From NCBI GenBank assembly GCA_021828185.1, contig JAKASI010000004.1, forward strand, positions 148,837 to 212,836: 64,000 nt of DNA. Direction: 5' to 3'. Of the stretch, positions 15,610-24,598 are shown piece by piece; within the stretch, counting starts at the first letter, position 1, and each line of letters opens with the position of its first letter. The DNA is from an archaeon (GTDB lineage Archaea; Thermoproteota; Nitrososphaeria; Nitrososphaerales; UBA183). The notes beneath the pieces are model-generated. The model saw only the letters and a list, made by a program, of their open reading frames with translations, searched no databases and was not told the DNA's origin. The translations under genes and the position numbers were made by a program.

Positions 15610-16489
15610 AGGCAGCCCGGTCGTCCAGGACGCGGGCGGGTCCTCCCGGCCGACCATCAGGGCGGAAAGAGTATCCTCGGGATACTTCGGGAAGAAGGTG
15701 ATAGACGGAGTGACCTTCTCTCTGTCCGAACCCGCCGTCTACGTGGTGCTGGGGCCCAACGGTGCCGAGAAGACCACCCTGCTGAGGACCCTGGCTGGGG
15801 TGCTGAAACCCCTGGAGGGGTGGGTCGAAATCAACGGATACAGGAGCGAGACCGAAGGAGCGAGGGGGGAGATCGACTACATCACCCACCTCGACGGGAT
15901 CCCGGAAGGGATGAACGTTGGCGAGGGGCTCCGTTTCTACGCCAGGATTCAGGGCGCGACGGAAGGCGACGTCGAAAGGGTGTCGAAGCTGCTGGACATC
16001 GAGGGGTTCGGGAAGATGCGCTTCAACCAGCTCAGCCAGGGGCAGAAGAAGAGGGTGTCGGTGGCCAGGGTATTCCTCAAGGAGAAGAGCGTCTACCTTC
16101 TTGACGAGCCGACGAGCAACCTGGACCCGAAGGTCGCCGGCGAAATAAGGGACCTGGTGCTGAACCTGAGCAGGGACAAGATAGTCCTGTACTCGTCCCA
16201 CAACCTCTTCGAGGCGAGGGAGATTGGGACCCATGTCATTGCGATCAAGGGAGGAAAGCTCTCGCTGTTCGCGAGGATCGACGAGATCAGGACCAGGGAC
16301 TACGTGGTGGGGGTGCGCACGGTCGGGGATGGGCCTCCCCCCGGAGCGAGAAGGGAGGGGGACTACTACCTGTTCGAGCTCGATGGCCCGGAGGATGTCC
16401 CCAAGCTAATCGGCGACCTGGTGGCCGAAGGGGTCAGGATTAGGGAGCTCAGGGAGATGCGGAACCCTTTGGAAGAGCTGTTCACGTAG
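15602..16489 (+). CDS. ABC transporter ATP-binding protein with altered Walker A
   Basis: 295 residues. ABC features: LSEPAVYVVLGPNGAEKTT (Walker A region near residue 55), LSQGQKKR (signature), VYLLDEPTSNLD (Walker B and D-loop) and SSHNL (switch His). The Walker A has Glu where Gly normally precedes the invariant Lys (GPNGAEKTT instead of GPNGAGKTT); codons GCC-GAG-AAG are clear. The C-terminal 80 residues form a regulatory extension. It overlaps the permease-fusion gene and should be its partner. Either an impaired, slow ATPase or a single-base reading error. Confidence 0.85.
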   Translation: MREGSPVVQDAGGSSRPTIRAERVSSGYFGKKVIDGVTFSLSEPAVYVVLGPNGAEKTTLLRTLAGVLKPLEGWVEINGYRSETEGARGEIDYITHLDGIPEGMNVGEGLRFYARIQGATEGDVERVSKLLDIEGFGKMRFNQLSQGQKKRVSVARVFLKEKSVYLLDEPTSNLDPKVAGEIRDLVLNLSRDKIVLYSSHNLFEAREIGTHVIAIKGGKLSLFARIDEIRTRDYVVGVRTVGDGPPPGARREGDYYLFELDGPEDVPKLIGDLVAEGVRIRELREMRNPLEELFT

Positions 16490-16751
16490 GGGGGCTCTGC
16501 GCCGGGGCCGGGACCTTCAGGTAGTCCCTCCTGGACCGCAACTGGCCGCACTTCGGGCACTTCACGCTCCCGAGCCCTGGCGGCGAAACCCCGATCCCCG
16601 TACGGCGCTGGTCCACGGCCGGCGCCTTGAACGCTTCGCCGCAGTCGGGGCACTTCAACCACTTCCCGCGGGCGGCGAGGATCGGGATCAGGAAGGCCAG
16701 GATGACGGCGATGGGGGCGATCACACCGACATAGAGGAGGGACGAGACCAA
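16482..16751 (-). CDS. Membrane-anchored zinc-ribbon protein
   Basis: 89 residues: one N-terminal membrane segment (about 5-27), then CPDCGEAF and CPKCGQLR about 30 residues apart. TTG at 16751 is about 25 nt from a TATA-like CCAAATAC. The 3' end overlaps the convergent ABC ATPase gene by 8 bp. Function unknown. Confidence 0.6.
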   Translation of the reverse strand: MVSSLLYVGVIAPIAVILAFLIPILAARGKWLKCPDCGEAFKAPAVDQRRTGIGVSPPGLGSVKCPKCGQLRSRRDYLKVPAPAQSPPT

Positions 16752-16847
16752 TTGCGGAGCGTTGTCAGGGTTCGTATTTGGTTCTTGCGCAAGGTCTCCA
16801 GCGCGACCAGCGGAGAGCTCGGCCCGAGGGTGGCGGACGGGGACGGG

Positions 16848-17792
16848 CTATATCCCGAGGGCCGACCTGAGCCCCTTGTACCTGTTGCGGATGGTCACTT
16901 CGGTGACCCCGGCAGCTTCGGCCACATCCTTCTGGGTCTTGTCCTCCCCTTCGAGGGTGCAGGCCACGTAGAGGGCTGCAGCTGCGAGCCCCATGGGGTC
17001 CTTCCCTGCGGATATCCTCGTCTCCTCTGCCCTCTTGAGTATCTCCAGCGCCCTCCTTTTCGTCTTCTCTGAGAGCCCGGCCTTGGACGCGATCCTCGAG
17101 ATGCACTTCGTCGGGTCGACGACCGGCATCTTGATGTCCATCTCCTTGAGCAGGAGCCGGTAGCACCTTGCGATGTCCTTTTTCTTCACGTTGCTGACCG
17201 CCGCCAGGTCCTTGAGGGTCCTGGGGGTCTGGGTGTCACGGCAGGCTGCGTAAAGCGAAGCGGCGATGATGGCAGAGATGGATCTTCCCCTCACCAGCCC
17301 CCTTTCGAGGGCCTTCCTGTAGATGTAGGCAGCCTTCTCGACGACGGCGTCGGAGACCGAAAGCTTGTCCGAGAGCCTGTCCAGCTCGCTGAACGCCTGC
17401 CTCAGATTCCTGTCGACCGGCTCGTGCACCTGGCTGCGCGAGTCCCAGGTCCTCAGCCTTTCGACCGTGGCCTTCATCGAAGCAGAAAGCGACTTGCCTG
17501 ACGCGTCCTTGTTGATACCTCCGATGACGGTGGCGAGCCCCATGTCGTGCATCGCGATCGAAGTAGGTATCCCGCCCCTGCTCCTGTCGTCCTTCTCCTC
17601 CTTGGAGAAGGCCCTCCACTCGGGTCCGACCTCTTCGATCTTCTCCTTGACGACGAAGCCACACGCACCGCAGAAGAGCTCCCCTCCGGCGGAGTCGACG
17701 ATCATGGGCCCCTTCCCGCATCTGGGGCACTTGTCCATAGCCTTCTGCAGGCGCATCAGTCTCGAGAAGTCTTTGTCTCCGAACATTATCAT
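16848..17792 (-). CDS. tfb: Transcription initiation factor B (TFB)
   Basis: Archaeal TFIIB homologue that recruits RNA polymerase to TBP-bound promoters and contacts the BRE. The N-terminal zinc ribbon is CPRCGKG...CGACGF. The B-reader/linker contains EWRAFSKEEKDDRSRGG and GLATVIGGINKDA. Two cyclin repeats follow (GRSISAIIAASLYAACR; DPMGLAAAALYVACT), ending with the helix-turn-helix EVTIRNRYKGL. The frame begins at ATG 17831, but that codon sits in the TATA box (17831-17842). I choose ATG 17792, giving 314 residues; ATG 17786 or GTG 17795 are equally possible. Confidence 0.93.
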   Translation of the reverse strand: MIMFGDKDFSRLMRLQKAMDKCPRCGKGPMIVDSAGGELFCGACGFVVKEKIEEVGPEWRAFSKEEKDDRSRGGIPTSIAMHDMGLATVIGGINKDASGKSLSASMKATVERLRTWDSRSQVHEPVDRNLRQAFSELDRLSDKLSVSDAVVEKAAYIYRKALERGLVRGRSISAIIAASLYAACRDTQTPRTLKDLAAVSNVKKKDIARCYRLLLKEMDIKMPVVDPTKCISRIASKAGLSEKTKRRALEILKRAEETRISAGKDPMGLAAAALYVACTLEGEDKTQKDVAEAAGVTEVTIRNRYKGLRSALGI

Positions 17793-17830
17793 CACTGACG
17801 AAATACTTACATGGAACTCTCTCCGTCTCA

Positions 17831-17842
17831 TCTATATATGCC
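17831..17842 (-). promoter_or_regulatory. TATA box of the TFB gene
   Basis: On the minus strand GGCATATATAGA, the best TATA match in the region. It predicts transcription from about 17811, so the TFB mRNA should have a short leader of about 20 nt. Confidence 0.6.
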
Positions 17843-17854
17843 TTGTGGTCGATT

Positions 17855-17879
17855 TGTGATATTTACATCAGAAATCACA
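17855..17879. promoter_or_regulatory. Inverted repeat upstream of TFB
   Basis: TGTGAT (17855-17860) and ATCACA (17874-17879) form an inverted repeat with a 13-nt A/T-rich spacer, 13-37 bp upstream of the TFB TATA box. It could be an operator or activator site; the surrounding 140 bp are strikingly A/T-rich. Confidence 0.35.
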
Positions 17880-17974
17880 CGCCTTCTATCTGAGAGTGAG
17901 ATTATTGCAGGAACGACCACCCCGGTTTCGCCGCGTTTTCATATATTCACTCAGAGAGCCGATGCGGTGCGACC

Positions 17975-18946
17975 ATGAAGGGGAAGCTCAACGCAGCCGC
18001 AGTCATCCTCCGTCCTGTCATGGACACGTACATGGACTCCGCACTTGCGATTGTCGGGTGCTGCTCGAAGGGGATCGCCAGGTATTCGTGCGAGTACGAC
18101 GTCTTGGTCGTGGGGGGCGAAAAGAGACCCTCGACTTCCCTTAAGATCGGGGACGACTACGTGGACATCGAGTTCGCGACTGAGAAGGAGGCGCTGAAAC
18201 CCACCAACCCCGAGCGCGCGATTTCGTTGGCCTTCGCGAAGCCGATCAAGGACACCTCCCTCGTGATCTCGACCGCGACCGCCGCGAGTTCGGCGACTCT
18301 GTCCGAGTCAGCAACGAAGGCGAGCAGGACCCGTCTCGCTTCAGCCCTGAAGGCGATCGGCAGAGCCGAGGTGGCCCTGGCCACGAAGACGACCATCGAC
18401 GCGGACCTTTGGCTCCTGGCGTCCGCCTACGAGTTCGCATACGCTTCCCTCCTGTCGCGCGAAGTCCTCCCGTCGCCCAGCCATCTCCTTTCGCAGCTCA
18501 GGTCTGCGAAGGGGGCGCCGAAGACCTTCGAAGGGGTTTCCATGGGCGGGGGACTGGAAGCCGCCGGCCGCGCCGGGTGCGGAGCGAGACTCGAAGGGGT
18601 CGTCGTCCTCCATGACCTGCTGCGCGAAGGGTCGAAGTCAGAACCCGCACAACCCGAGTGGCCGAGCGTCAGGACCGAAACGGTCGCAGCCAAGGCCGGC
18701 GAGCTTGTCACACGCATTGAGCTGGCCGAGTGCTACTCCTTCCTGGGGCAGGAGCTGGTCGGTGCCCTCCTTGAGCTCCTGCGGCTCCACCCGAAGGCGA
18801 CCCTCGCCACTCTGACTTCAGGAAAAGACAGGCTCCTGGGGGAGAGGCTGGTGAGACAGCTGGGGCTGGTGCGCACCGAAGAGGGGATCAGGGCAGGGCT
18901 GGAGGCGCTGAAAGGTCAGGTGAACCTCCTGGCAAAGAGGGCCTGA
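17975..18946 (+). CDS. Conserved-looking hypothetical protein, nucleotidyltransferase-like N-terminus
   Basis: 323 residues. The first 50 residues (ALAIVGCCSKGIARYSCEYDVLVVG) resemble the GS-x-x-x-G...D core of minimal nucleotidyltransferases, followed by YVDIEF. Only one clear Asp of the usual pair is present, so activity is unclear. The rest is helical and Ala/Leu-rich, including a late segment LGEQLVGAL-like helix bundle. ATG at 17975 lies about 30 nt from a TATA-like CATATATT (17939-17946). It is divergent from TFB. I do not recognise the full family. Confidence 0.6.
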   Translation: MKGKLNAAAVILRPVMDTYMDSALAIVGCCSKGIARYSCEYDVLVVGGEKRPSTSLKIGDDYVDIEFATEKEALKPTNPERAISLAFAKPIKDTSLVISTATAASSATLSESATKASRTRLASALKAIGRAEVALATKTTIDADLWLLASAYEFAYASLLSREVLPSPSHLLSQLRSAKGAPKTFEGVSMGGGLEAAGRAGCGARLEGVVVLHDLLREGSKSEPAQPEWPSVRTETVAAKAGELVTRIELAECYSFLGQELVGALLELLRLHPKATLATLTSGKDRLLGERLVRQLGLVRTEEGIRAGLEALKGQVNLLAKRA

Positions 18947-19006
18947 CCGCGCGACCGCGTAGTTCGTCAATAGACTTATCTCTGGTTCTTTTCGCGACTA
19001 AGACCG

Positions 19007-19699
19007 TTGGAAGGCGCCGACAGCGACGCGCTGTCCAAGATAGCCGGAAACGTGGTAGCCAGCCCGGACCCAGGGCGTGCCATGAGGGCCTGGAGGGAGA
19101 AGCTCGGAATCAAGCAGAAGGCCCTGGCCGACGCGCTCGACATCTCGGCGTCCGTCCTCAGCGACTACGAAAGCGGTCGGAGGCCCTCTCCAGGGGTCGG
19201 CTTCGTCCGCAAGTACGTGGTTGCGCTGGTCAGGTTGGACGAGAGCAAGGGGAGGGTGGTCTCTCAGCTGGTGGCGAGTGAGAAGGACGAGGCCATACTG
19301 TCCATCGGCGAGTTCCAGGAACCCATAGATGCGACGAGGATCCTGAAGGCCCTGGACGCGACCGTCCTGGCCGGGGAGCCCGACGGGGTCAGGCTGTACG
19401 GATACACGGTGGTAGACAGCATAAAGACCATCTACGCCCTTTCGGGGTTCGACTTCTACAGGATCTTCGGGGCTACGACCGAGAGGGCCCTCGTGTTCAC
19501 CAAGGTCGGGATGGGGAGGAGCCCCCTGGTGGCGATACGCGTCTCGCAGCTGAAGCCCAGGGTGGTCGTGATACACGGACCGAAGGAGGTGGACCCCCTC
19601 GCTGTCGAACTGGCCCGGAAGGAAGGGCTCGTGTTGGCGCTTTCGGGGGCTCCGACCGAGGAGGCCATGATCGCCGCCCTCTCGGCGTTCCGGCGCTAG
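19007..19699 (+). CDS. XRE-type (Cro/C1 HTH) transcriptional regulator, archaeal MJ0586-like
   Basis: 230 residues. A lambda-repressor-type helix-turn-helix occupies about 27-75 (MRAWREKLGIKQKALADALDISASVLSDYESGRR). A conserved archaeal C-terminal domain of about 130 residues follows (IYALSGFDFYRIFGATTERALVFTKVG), typical of the archaeal regulator family in which an XRE domain precedes an unknown sensory fold. TTG 19007 is about 30 nt from a TATA-like GACTTATCTC. The gene is convergent with the glycosyltransferase gene downstream, with 1 bp between their stop codons. Confidence 0.78.
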   Translation: MEGADSDALSKIAGNVVASPDPGRAMRAWREKLGIKQKALADALDISASVLSDYESGRRPSPGVGFVRKYVVALVRLDESKGRVVSQLVASEKDEAILSIGEFQEPIDATRILKALDATVLAGEPDGVRLYGYTVVDSIKTIYALSGFDFYRIFGATTERALVFTKVGMGRSPLVAIRVSQLKPRVVVIHGPKEVDPLAVELARKEGLVLALSGAPTEEAMIAALSAFRR

Positions 19700-19700
19700 C

Positions 19701-20726
19701 CTACAGAAGCGACAGTATCTCGTCCGCTGCCTTCTTCTCGCCGGAGAAAGCGCGCGGCTGGGACCTCTTGCCGAGATTCGCCTCGACGAGCACTGCCAGC
19801 CTCCTGGCGTCATCGCTGCTGTACCCCAAGGATGCTGCGTTCCTTTCCTGTTCCGCGTGGTGCCTGATCGGTATCGTTATGATCGGGGTCCCGGCTGCGG
19901 CAGCCTCATCGATGGTGCTCTTCCCTGCGGTGGACACCACCACGTCGGCTGCGGCGACCAGGTTCTGGTTGTCCCTGACGACCCCGAGGTCGAACACCCC
20001 GCCCCCCTGGATCTTCGCTCCCCTGTTCCCGGTTATCACAACCGGGAAATCGACCCCCTTCCCCCTCAGATCATCCACGAGGCGCAGGGCCAGCTCCCTC
20101 CCAGCCCCGCTCCCGCTCATGCTGACCAAGATCAAGGGCCCTTCGGGGAGGGCGTGCCCCCTTCGCGTCTCTTCCGGTGACATCGTGGGCGGCCTGACTA
20201 TGGGACCGACGAACCTCCTGTTCCCCGAGTCATCACCCTCCTCCGTTATGACCAGGAGGTCCACCGTGCTCTGAAGGCGCCTGTACCACCGCTCGACCCT
20301 CTCTTCGATCTTCCGGGCGACCCAAGACCTTGCGAACCCGAGTTCAAGCTCGTCCGATATGAACACCCGTTTCTCGCTTCTCCTTTCGGCGACCACGATT
20401 CCGGAGAACTCCTCGTCGCAGACCGCGATGTCATGGGGGTGGGAGTCGAAGAACCTCTCTGTCTTCGGGACCGTCCGCCTGTTCGCCAGCCACGACCTGA
20501 CGTACCAGAGCGAGGCCAGCCGCATCTCCCCGTCGACGAACGACGGCACCGGGTCGTCGACGATGTCCTCGACCCTCACCCCGCCCTCCCTGATGAACTC
20601 CGCGGCCATCCCGCCGGAGAACATCGAGACCTCCGCCCCCCTCCGTTCGAGCTCCTCCTTGAGCACAAGGGCTCTCGTCGCGTGCCCGAGGCCGATGGGG
20701 CTCACGCCGAAGAGGATCCGAGGCAA
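19701..20726 (-). CDS. MurG-like (GT28 fold) glycosyltransferase
   Basis: 341 residues. N-terminal GVSPIGLGHATRALVLKEEL is the glycine-rich acceptor loop of MurG-like enzymes. C-terminal VSTAGKSTIDEAAAAGTPIITIP with HHAEQERNA is the nucleotide-sugar binding region. It probably transfers a UDP-sugar to a lipid or surface acceptor. The frame is open to 20780, but TTG 20726 (LPRILFGVSP) lies 28 nt from a TATA-like box (20749-20758) and starts directly at the first beta strand. A relative is encoded at 39585-40751. Confidence 0.8.
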   Translation of the reverse strand: MPRILFGVSPIGLGHATRALVLKEELERRGAEVSMFSGGMAAEFIREGGVRVEDIVDDPVPSFVDGEMRLASLWYVRSWLANRRTVPKTERFFDSHPHDIAVCDEEFSGIVVAERRSEKRVFISDELELGFARSWVARKIEERVERWYRRLQSTVDLLVITEEGDDSGNRRFVGPIVRPPTMSPEETRRGHALPEGPLILVSMSGSGAGRELALRLVDDLRGKGVDFPVVITGNRGAKIQGGGVFDLGVVRDNQNLVAAADVVVSTAGKSTIDEAAAAGTPIITIPIRHHAEQERNAASLGYSSDDARRLAVLVEANLGKRSQPRAFSGEKKAADEILSLL

Positions 20727-20805
20727 CCGGAGCGGAGCCCGCGGGCGCGTATTTAATGCCGTGAGCGGAAGGGGTCTCAACCCCGATGCGGAGGAGCGCC
20801 CTCAC

Positions 20806-21621
20806 TTGCTGACAGTCACCGTTGCGGTCGTCGAGTTCTTCGTGGTGGTCGCCGTCGCCCTGGCTGCCGTCCTGCTCAACACCGTGGACGCGAGGGGGTT
20901 CCTCGCCAGCGCAGCAGTGGGGTTCGCGGTCATCTATGGAGGGGGGTTCCCCTGGTTCGTCATCGTCGGAGCCTTCTTCATCCTCGGCGTCGCCTTCACA
21001 CTCTACAAGTACGGCTACAAGAAGGAGATCGGCGGCGCCCAGGGGAAGGGAGGGGCGCGCAACTGGCCGAACATCTTGGCCAACGGAGGGCTCGTGTCGG
21101 TGATCGCCGTCTGGAACTTCTTCTCGCCGGGGGCGCCCCTCGCCGCCATGTTCCTTGGCGGGATCTCGGCATCGGCAGCCGACACTGCGGCAACGGAGAT
21201 TGGGCTACTGAGCCGGAGCCAGCCCAGGCTGATCACCCACCCGTCAAAGGTGGTCTCCCCCGGGACTTCGGGAGGCGTCTCCCCCCTCGGATTCGTCGGG
21301 GCAGCGTTCGCCTCGTTGGTCATAGGGGCGATGGGGGCTTCGCTTGCCATCCTGACGGATCCGTACGTCCTGGTCCTGGTCTGCCTCGTCGGCGGGATGT
21401 TCGGGGCAGTCGTCGACAGCCTCGTCGGGGCGGCGGTTCAACGGAAGGGGTACTGCGTGGTCTGCCACAAGCCCACCGAGGCGGTCAGGCACTGCGGCGA
21501 AAGGACCGCCATCACCCGCGGGTCCCCCTACGTCGAGAACAACATCGTCAACGTCCTTTCGACGGTCGCCGGCGCCGCAGCCGGACTGGCTGTTCTTACC
21601 GCCCTCACCCCAGCATTGTAG
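20806..21621 (+). CDS. DUF92 family membrane protein (VTE6/TMEM19-like)
   Basis: 271 residues, six or seven membrane segments. Diagnostic features are NILANGGLVSVIAV, GGISASAADTAATEIGLLS and ITHPSKVVSPGTSGGVSPLGF, the conserved core of DUF92. Plant VTE6 of this family phosphorylates phytyl phosphate, so a role in isoprenoid-alcohol phosphate salvage is plausible for an archaeon; unproven. TTG 20806 is preceded by GGAGGA about 12 nt upstream. The open frame before it is antisense to the glycosyltransferase gene. Its last 17 bp overlap the convergent GlyRS gene. Confidence 0.82.
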   Translation: MLTVTVAVVEFFVVVAVALAAVLLNTVDARGFLASAAVGFAVIYGGGFPWFVIVGAFFILGVAFTLYKYGYKKEIGGAQGKGGARNWPNILANGGLVSVIAVWNFFSPGAPLAAMFLGGISASAADTAATEIGLLSRSQPRLITHPSKVVSPGTSGGVSPLGFVGAAFASLVIGAMGASLAILTDPYVLVLVCLVGGMFGAVVDSLVGAAVQRKGYCVVCHKPTEAVRHCGERTAITRGSPYVENNIVNVLSTVAGAAAGLAVLTALTPAL

Positions 21622-23068
21622 GATACTTCACGAGAGAACCGATCTTCGCGGCCAGCTCCTTGACCTGGACCCTCTCCTGGGCCCTGGTGTCCCTGTCTCT
21701 CACTGTAACAGTCCCGTCCCTGAGGGTGTCATAGTCGACCGTGATGCAGGCGGGGATGCCAGCCTCGTCTGCCCTGGCATACCTTCGGCCGATGGCCCCG
21801 GATTCGTCGTAGAAGACGTCGAACCCGTCCCTCAGCGCCGAAAACACTTCCTTCGCCTTCTCCTGGAGCCCGTCTTTGTTCACCAGAGGGAAGACCCCCG
21901 CCTGGATCGGCGCCAGGTATGGCTTCAGCGTCAGGACTCTCCTCTCCCCCTCCCCCTTCAGGGAGATGGCCATTATGGTGAAGACGCTCCTGTCGATCCC
22001 CATGGAGAGCTCGAAGACGTGGGGGAGGACCTTCTCCCCGTCGTCGTCGACAGTGAAGTTCGTCCCGCTGACCCTCGCGTGCCCGCCGAGGTCGTAGTCT
22101 CCCCTGTAGTTGCAGGCGACGTGCTCAACCCACCCCAGGGTCTCCTTGATCTCGAGGTCATAGGCTGCCTTCGAGTAGAAGGCTCTGTCTTCGTCGGAGA
22201 GGACCCTGAAGCGGATATCCCCTGGCGAGACTCCTGCGGCGACGTAGAACTCCTCCATGAGGGCGAGGTAGTGCCCCGCCAGCCCGTGAGGGAGGACCCC
22301 CTTCGCGGTCGCCTCCGCCACGGTCGTCTTGACGTCGCTCCCGTCGGAGAGCCTGAACTGGAGGCTCTTCGAGGCCGCCCAGGCGTACCTCTCGTCATCC
22401 GCCTTCTTCGGGTTGAAGAAGACCTCCACCTCCGCCTGGTTCAGCTCCCTCAACCGGATGAGCCCCTGCCTTGGGGCGATCTCGTTTCTGAAGCTCCGTC
22501 CCACCTGCGCCATCCCGATCGGCAGCTTCGCCCTCTGGGTCTTGAAGAGCAGCGGGAAGTCGACGAAGATGCTCTGGCAGGTCTCGGGACGGAGGTACGC
22601 CTCCTCACCCGCGGGCCCTATGCCGACCCTGAACATCATGTTGAACCTCGCGGTCCCGCTCAGCTTCGACCCGCACTTCAGGCACCTGACCCCCGACTTC
22701 TCCATCAGAGAATCGTAGTCGCCGTCCGCCAGCTTCTCAGGGACCGCCCTGCCGGTCTTGTCTTCGATCAGCTTGTCCGGCCTGAACACGGAGCCGCACT
22801 TCGAGCACTTCACGAACGGGTCTGTGAAGTTGGCTATGTGCCCTGAAGCCTCGAACACGGGCCTGGGGAGGATCTGGGCTCCGTCGATCTCGAGCATCCC
22901 GTCGCGCTTGACTATCTTCCGCCTCCAGAGCTCCACGAGCCTAGCCCGCAGAGCAACTCCGAGCGGGCCGTAGTCCATGAACCCGGCCGGGGTGTTGGGA
23001 TAGCTCTCTGCTGTCCTAAAGAAGAACCCCCTCTGCTGAGCCAGCCGCACCACGTCGTCGAAGGACAT
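21605..23068 (-). CDS. glyS: Glycyl-tRNA synthetase (archaeal/eukaryal alpha2 type)
   Basis: Charges tRNA-Gly. Class II motifs are present: FMDYGPLGVALR at the N-terminus, the zinc-ribbon-like insertion with CSKCGSVFRP and CLKCGSKL, YLRPETCQSIFVDF, and motif 2 GRSFRNEIAPRQGLIRLREL. Motif 3 is ELSMGIDRSVFTIM. The anticodon-binding domain follows with GIPACITVDYDTL. 487 residues, slightly short for the family. ATG 23068 is about 31 nt from a TATA-like ATATATCC. Confidence 0.95.
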   Translation of the reverse strand: MSFDDVVRLAQQRGFFFRTAESYPNTPAGFMDYGPLGVALRARLVELWRRKIVKRDGMLEIDGAQILPRPVFEASGHIANFTDPFVKCSKCGSVFRPDKLIEDKTGRAVPEKLADGDYDSLMEKSGVRCLKCGSKLSGTARFNMMFRVGIGPAGEEAYLRPETCQSIFVDFPLLFKTQRAKLPIGMAQVGRSFRNEIAPRQGLIRLRELNQAEVEVFFNPKKADDERYAWAASKSLQFRLSDGSDVKTTVAEATAKGVLPHGLAGHYLALMEEFYVAAGVSPGDIRFRVLSDEDRAFYSKAAYDLEIKETLGWVEHVACNYRGDYDLGGHARVSGTNFTVDDDGEKVLPHVFELSMGIDRSVFTIMAISLKGEGERRVLTLKPYLAPIQAGVFPLVNKDGLQEKAKEVFSALRDGFDVFYDESGAIGRRYARADEAGIPACITVDYDTLRDGTVTVRDRDTRAQERVQVKELAAKIGSLVKYPTMLG

Positions 23069-23114
23069 GCTTTGTCGCCGGGCCTGGCGGTCTCCGGATA
23101 TATGCTATCCGCGC

Positions 23115-24437
23115 CTATTCAGGAGAACGGACGGGACGCTCCCCGCCCGCCTCGTCTGGCTGCGCGCCCGCGCGAGCCTCTTCCTCGATCGGTTGGGGTT
23201 CGGGCTGGCGCGTCTCGTCGAGGACCTCCTCGAGGGTGGGCGAAGGGCCCACAGACCGCCAGCCGATCTTGATGACGTAGGGAGAGAGGAAGGTGGTGAA
23301 CACCGTTATGACTCCCAGCATGGGGAGGAGGAAAGAGCTCGCCACCCCCACATCGATCCCCCCCTTGGCCACCACCAGGCCGAGTTCACCTCCCGAAGCT
23401 GACAGTCCGAAGGCCGCCCGTACGGCGACCGACGGGCTGTACTTCAGGGCCCTCGAAGTGAGCAGTACAGACATCATCTTCATCGAGATGGAGACAAGAA
23501 CGAGGATGAGAGCGGGCACTATGAACAGGGGGATCTCGGTCACATTCATGAGGGCGCCCATGGAGACGAAGAAGAGCGCGGCAAACATGTCCCGCAGCGG
23601 GGTGGCTATGAACTTCGAGACCTCGTGGTAGTCGGACCTTGCGACGAGGACTCCGGCTATGAACGCCCCTGTCGCAACAGAGATCCCGATAAAGTCCGCA
23701 ATGATCGACATGCCGAAGGCGACGCCGAGCATCGCGAGGACCATGATCTCGTCGTTCTGAAGCTTGCCGATCCAGTTGATCATCCTGGGCACCACGAGCC
23801 CGCCCACGACCAGCGACCCCGCTAAGAAGAGGCCCACCAGCCCGAGAGACAGGGCGAGGGCAGGAGCCGACGGCTCTCCGACGGAAGCGATAGACTGGAG
23901 GACGGCGAGTATCATCAGGACCATGACATCCTCCACGATGGATATGGACACCACGAGGGTGGCCGCGTCATCCCTGAGCACTCCGAGCTCCGTCATGACC
24001 TTGGACACCACCACCGTGCTGGTCACCGTGATGGCGAGGCCGGCGAAGAGAGCGTTGTAGAGGGTGAAATTCAGCGCCAGCCCGACCAGACCGCCGGCAA
24101 CGAAGGTCCCCGAAACCTCGACCGCCGCTATCGTGGCGATCCTACTGAAGCGGCCGGCCAATTTCTCCACGGGGAATTCCAGTCCGACGACGAAGAGGAG
24201 CATGATGACGCCGACCTGGGCCAGCTCGTTGACCGAATTCGGGTTGAGGATCAGGTTTCCCGGCCAGGTGCTCGGTCCGATGAGAATCCCGGCCGCGATG
24301 TACCCGATTATGAGCGGCTGCTTGAGCTTCTTGAACGCCAAGGCCATGAGCGCGGAGACGACCATGATCACAGCGAGGTCTCGAATCAGCTCGTACCCCA
24401 CAATGGCGGCCATCTTGTCACCTGCGCCTTCAGACAT
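23115..24437 (-). CDS. CPA2-family cation:proton antiporter (KefB-like)
   Basis: 440 residues, about 12 membrane segments. Conserved CPA2 sequence is KQPLIIGYIAAGILIGP, ELAQVGVIMLLFVVGLEF, ITVTSTVVVSKV and SIVEDVMVLMILA (the ion-binding Asp), plus ASGGELGLVV. There is no C-terminal TrkA-N domain; instead a charged 50-residue tail. It likely exchanges K+ or Na+ for protons. The frame extends to 24485, but ATG 24437 is about 22 nt from a TATA-like CCAATACATT and gives a natural N-terminus. Confidence 0.88.
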   Translation of the reverse strand: MSEGAGDKMAAIVGYELIRDLAVIMVVSALMALAFKKLKQPLIIGYIAAGILIGPSTWPGNLILNPNSVNELAQVGVIMLLFVVGLEFPVEKLAGRFSRIATIAAVEVSGTFVAGGLVGLALNFTLYNALFAGLAITVTSTVVVSKVMTELGVLRDDAATLVVSISIVEDVMVLMILAVLQSIASVGEPSAPALALSLGLVGLFLAGSLVVGGLVVPRMINWIGKLQNDEIMVLAMLGVAFGMSIIADFIGISVATGAFIAGVLVARSDYHEVSKFIATPLRDMFAALFFVSMGALMNVTEIPLFIVPALILVLVSISMKMMSVLLTSRALKYSPSVAVRAAFGLSASGGELGLVVAKGGIDVGVASSFLLPMLGVITVFTTFLSPYVIKIGWRSVGPSPTLEEVLDETRQPEPQPIEEEARAGAQPDEAGGERPVRSPE

Positions 24438-24598
24438 CGGAGGCGAAGCGTAAGAATGTATTGGACGTGAAATCTCTATTGGCACCTGCCCGGAGCCTCC
24501 GCGGACCAGTTGTTCCGCCTGGTCGGTTTACGAAGTCGCGCGCCAGGATGGTCCGTCATGACCTGTCCCCGAAGACAGCCCGGGAGGATGCCGCAGGC

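Noticed and set aside
15602..15760. Frameshift or split in the ABC ATPase
   Set aside because: The frame is continuous and all ABC motifs are in one frame; only one Walker A residue differs.
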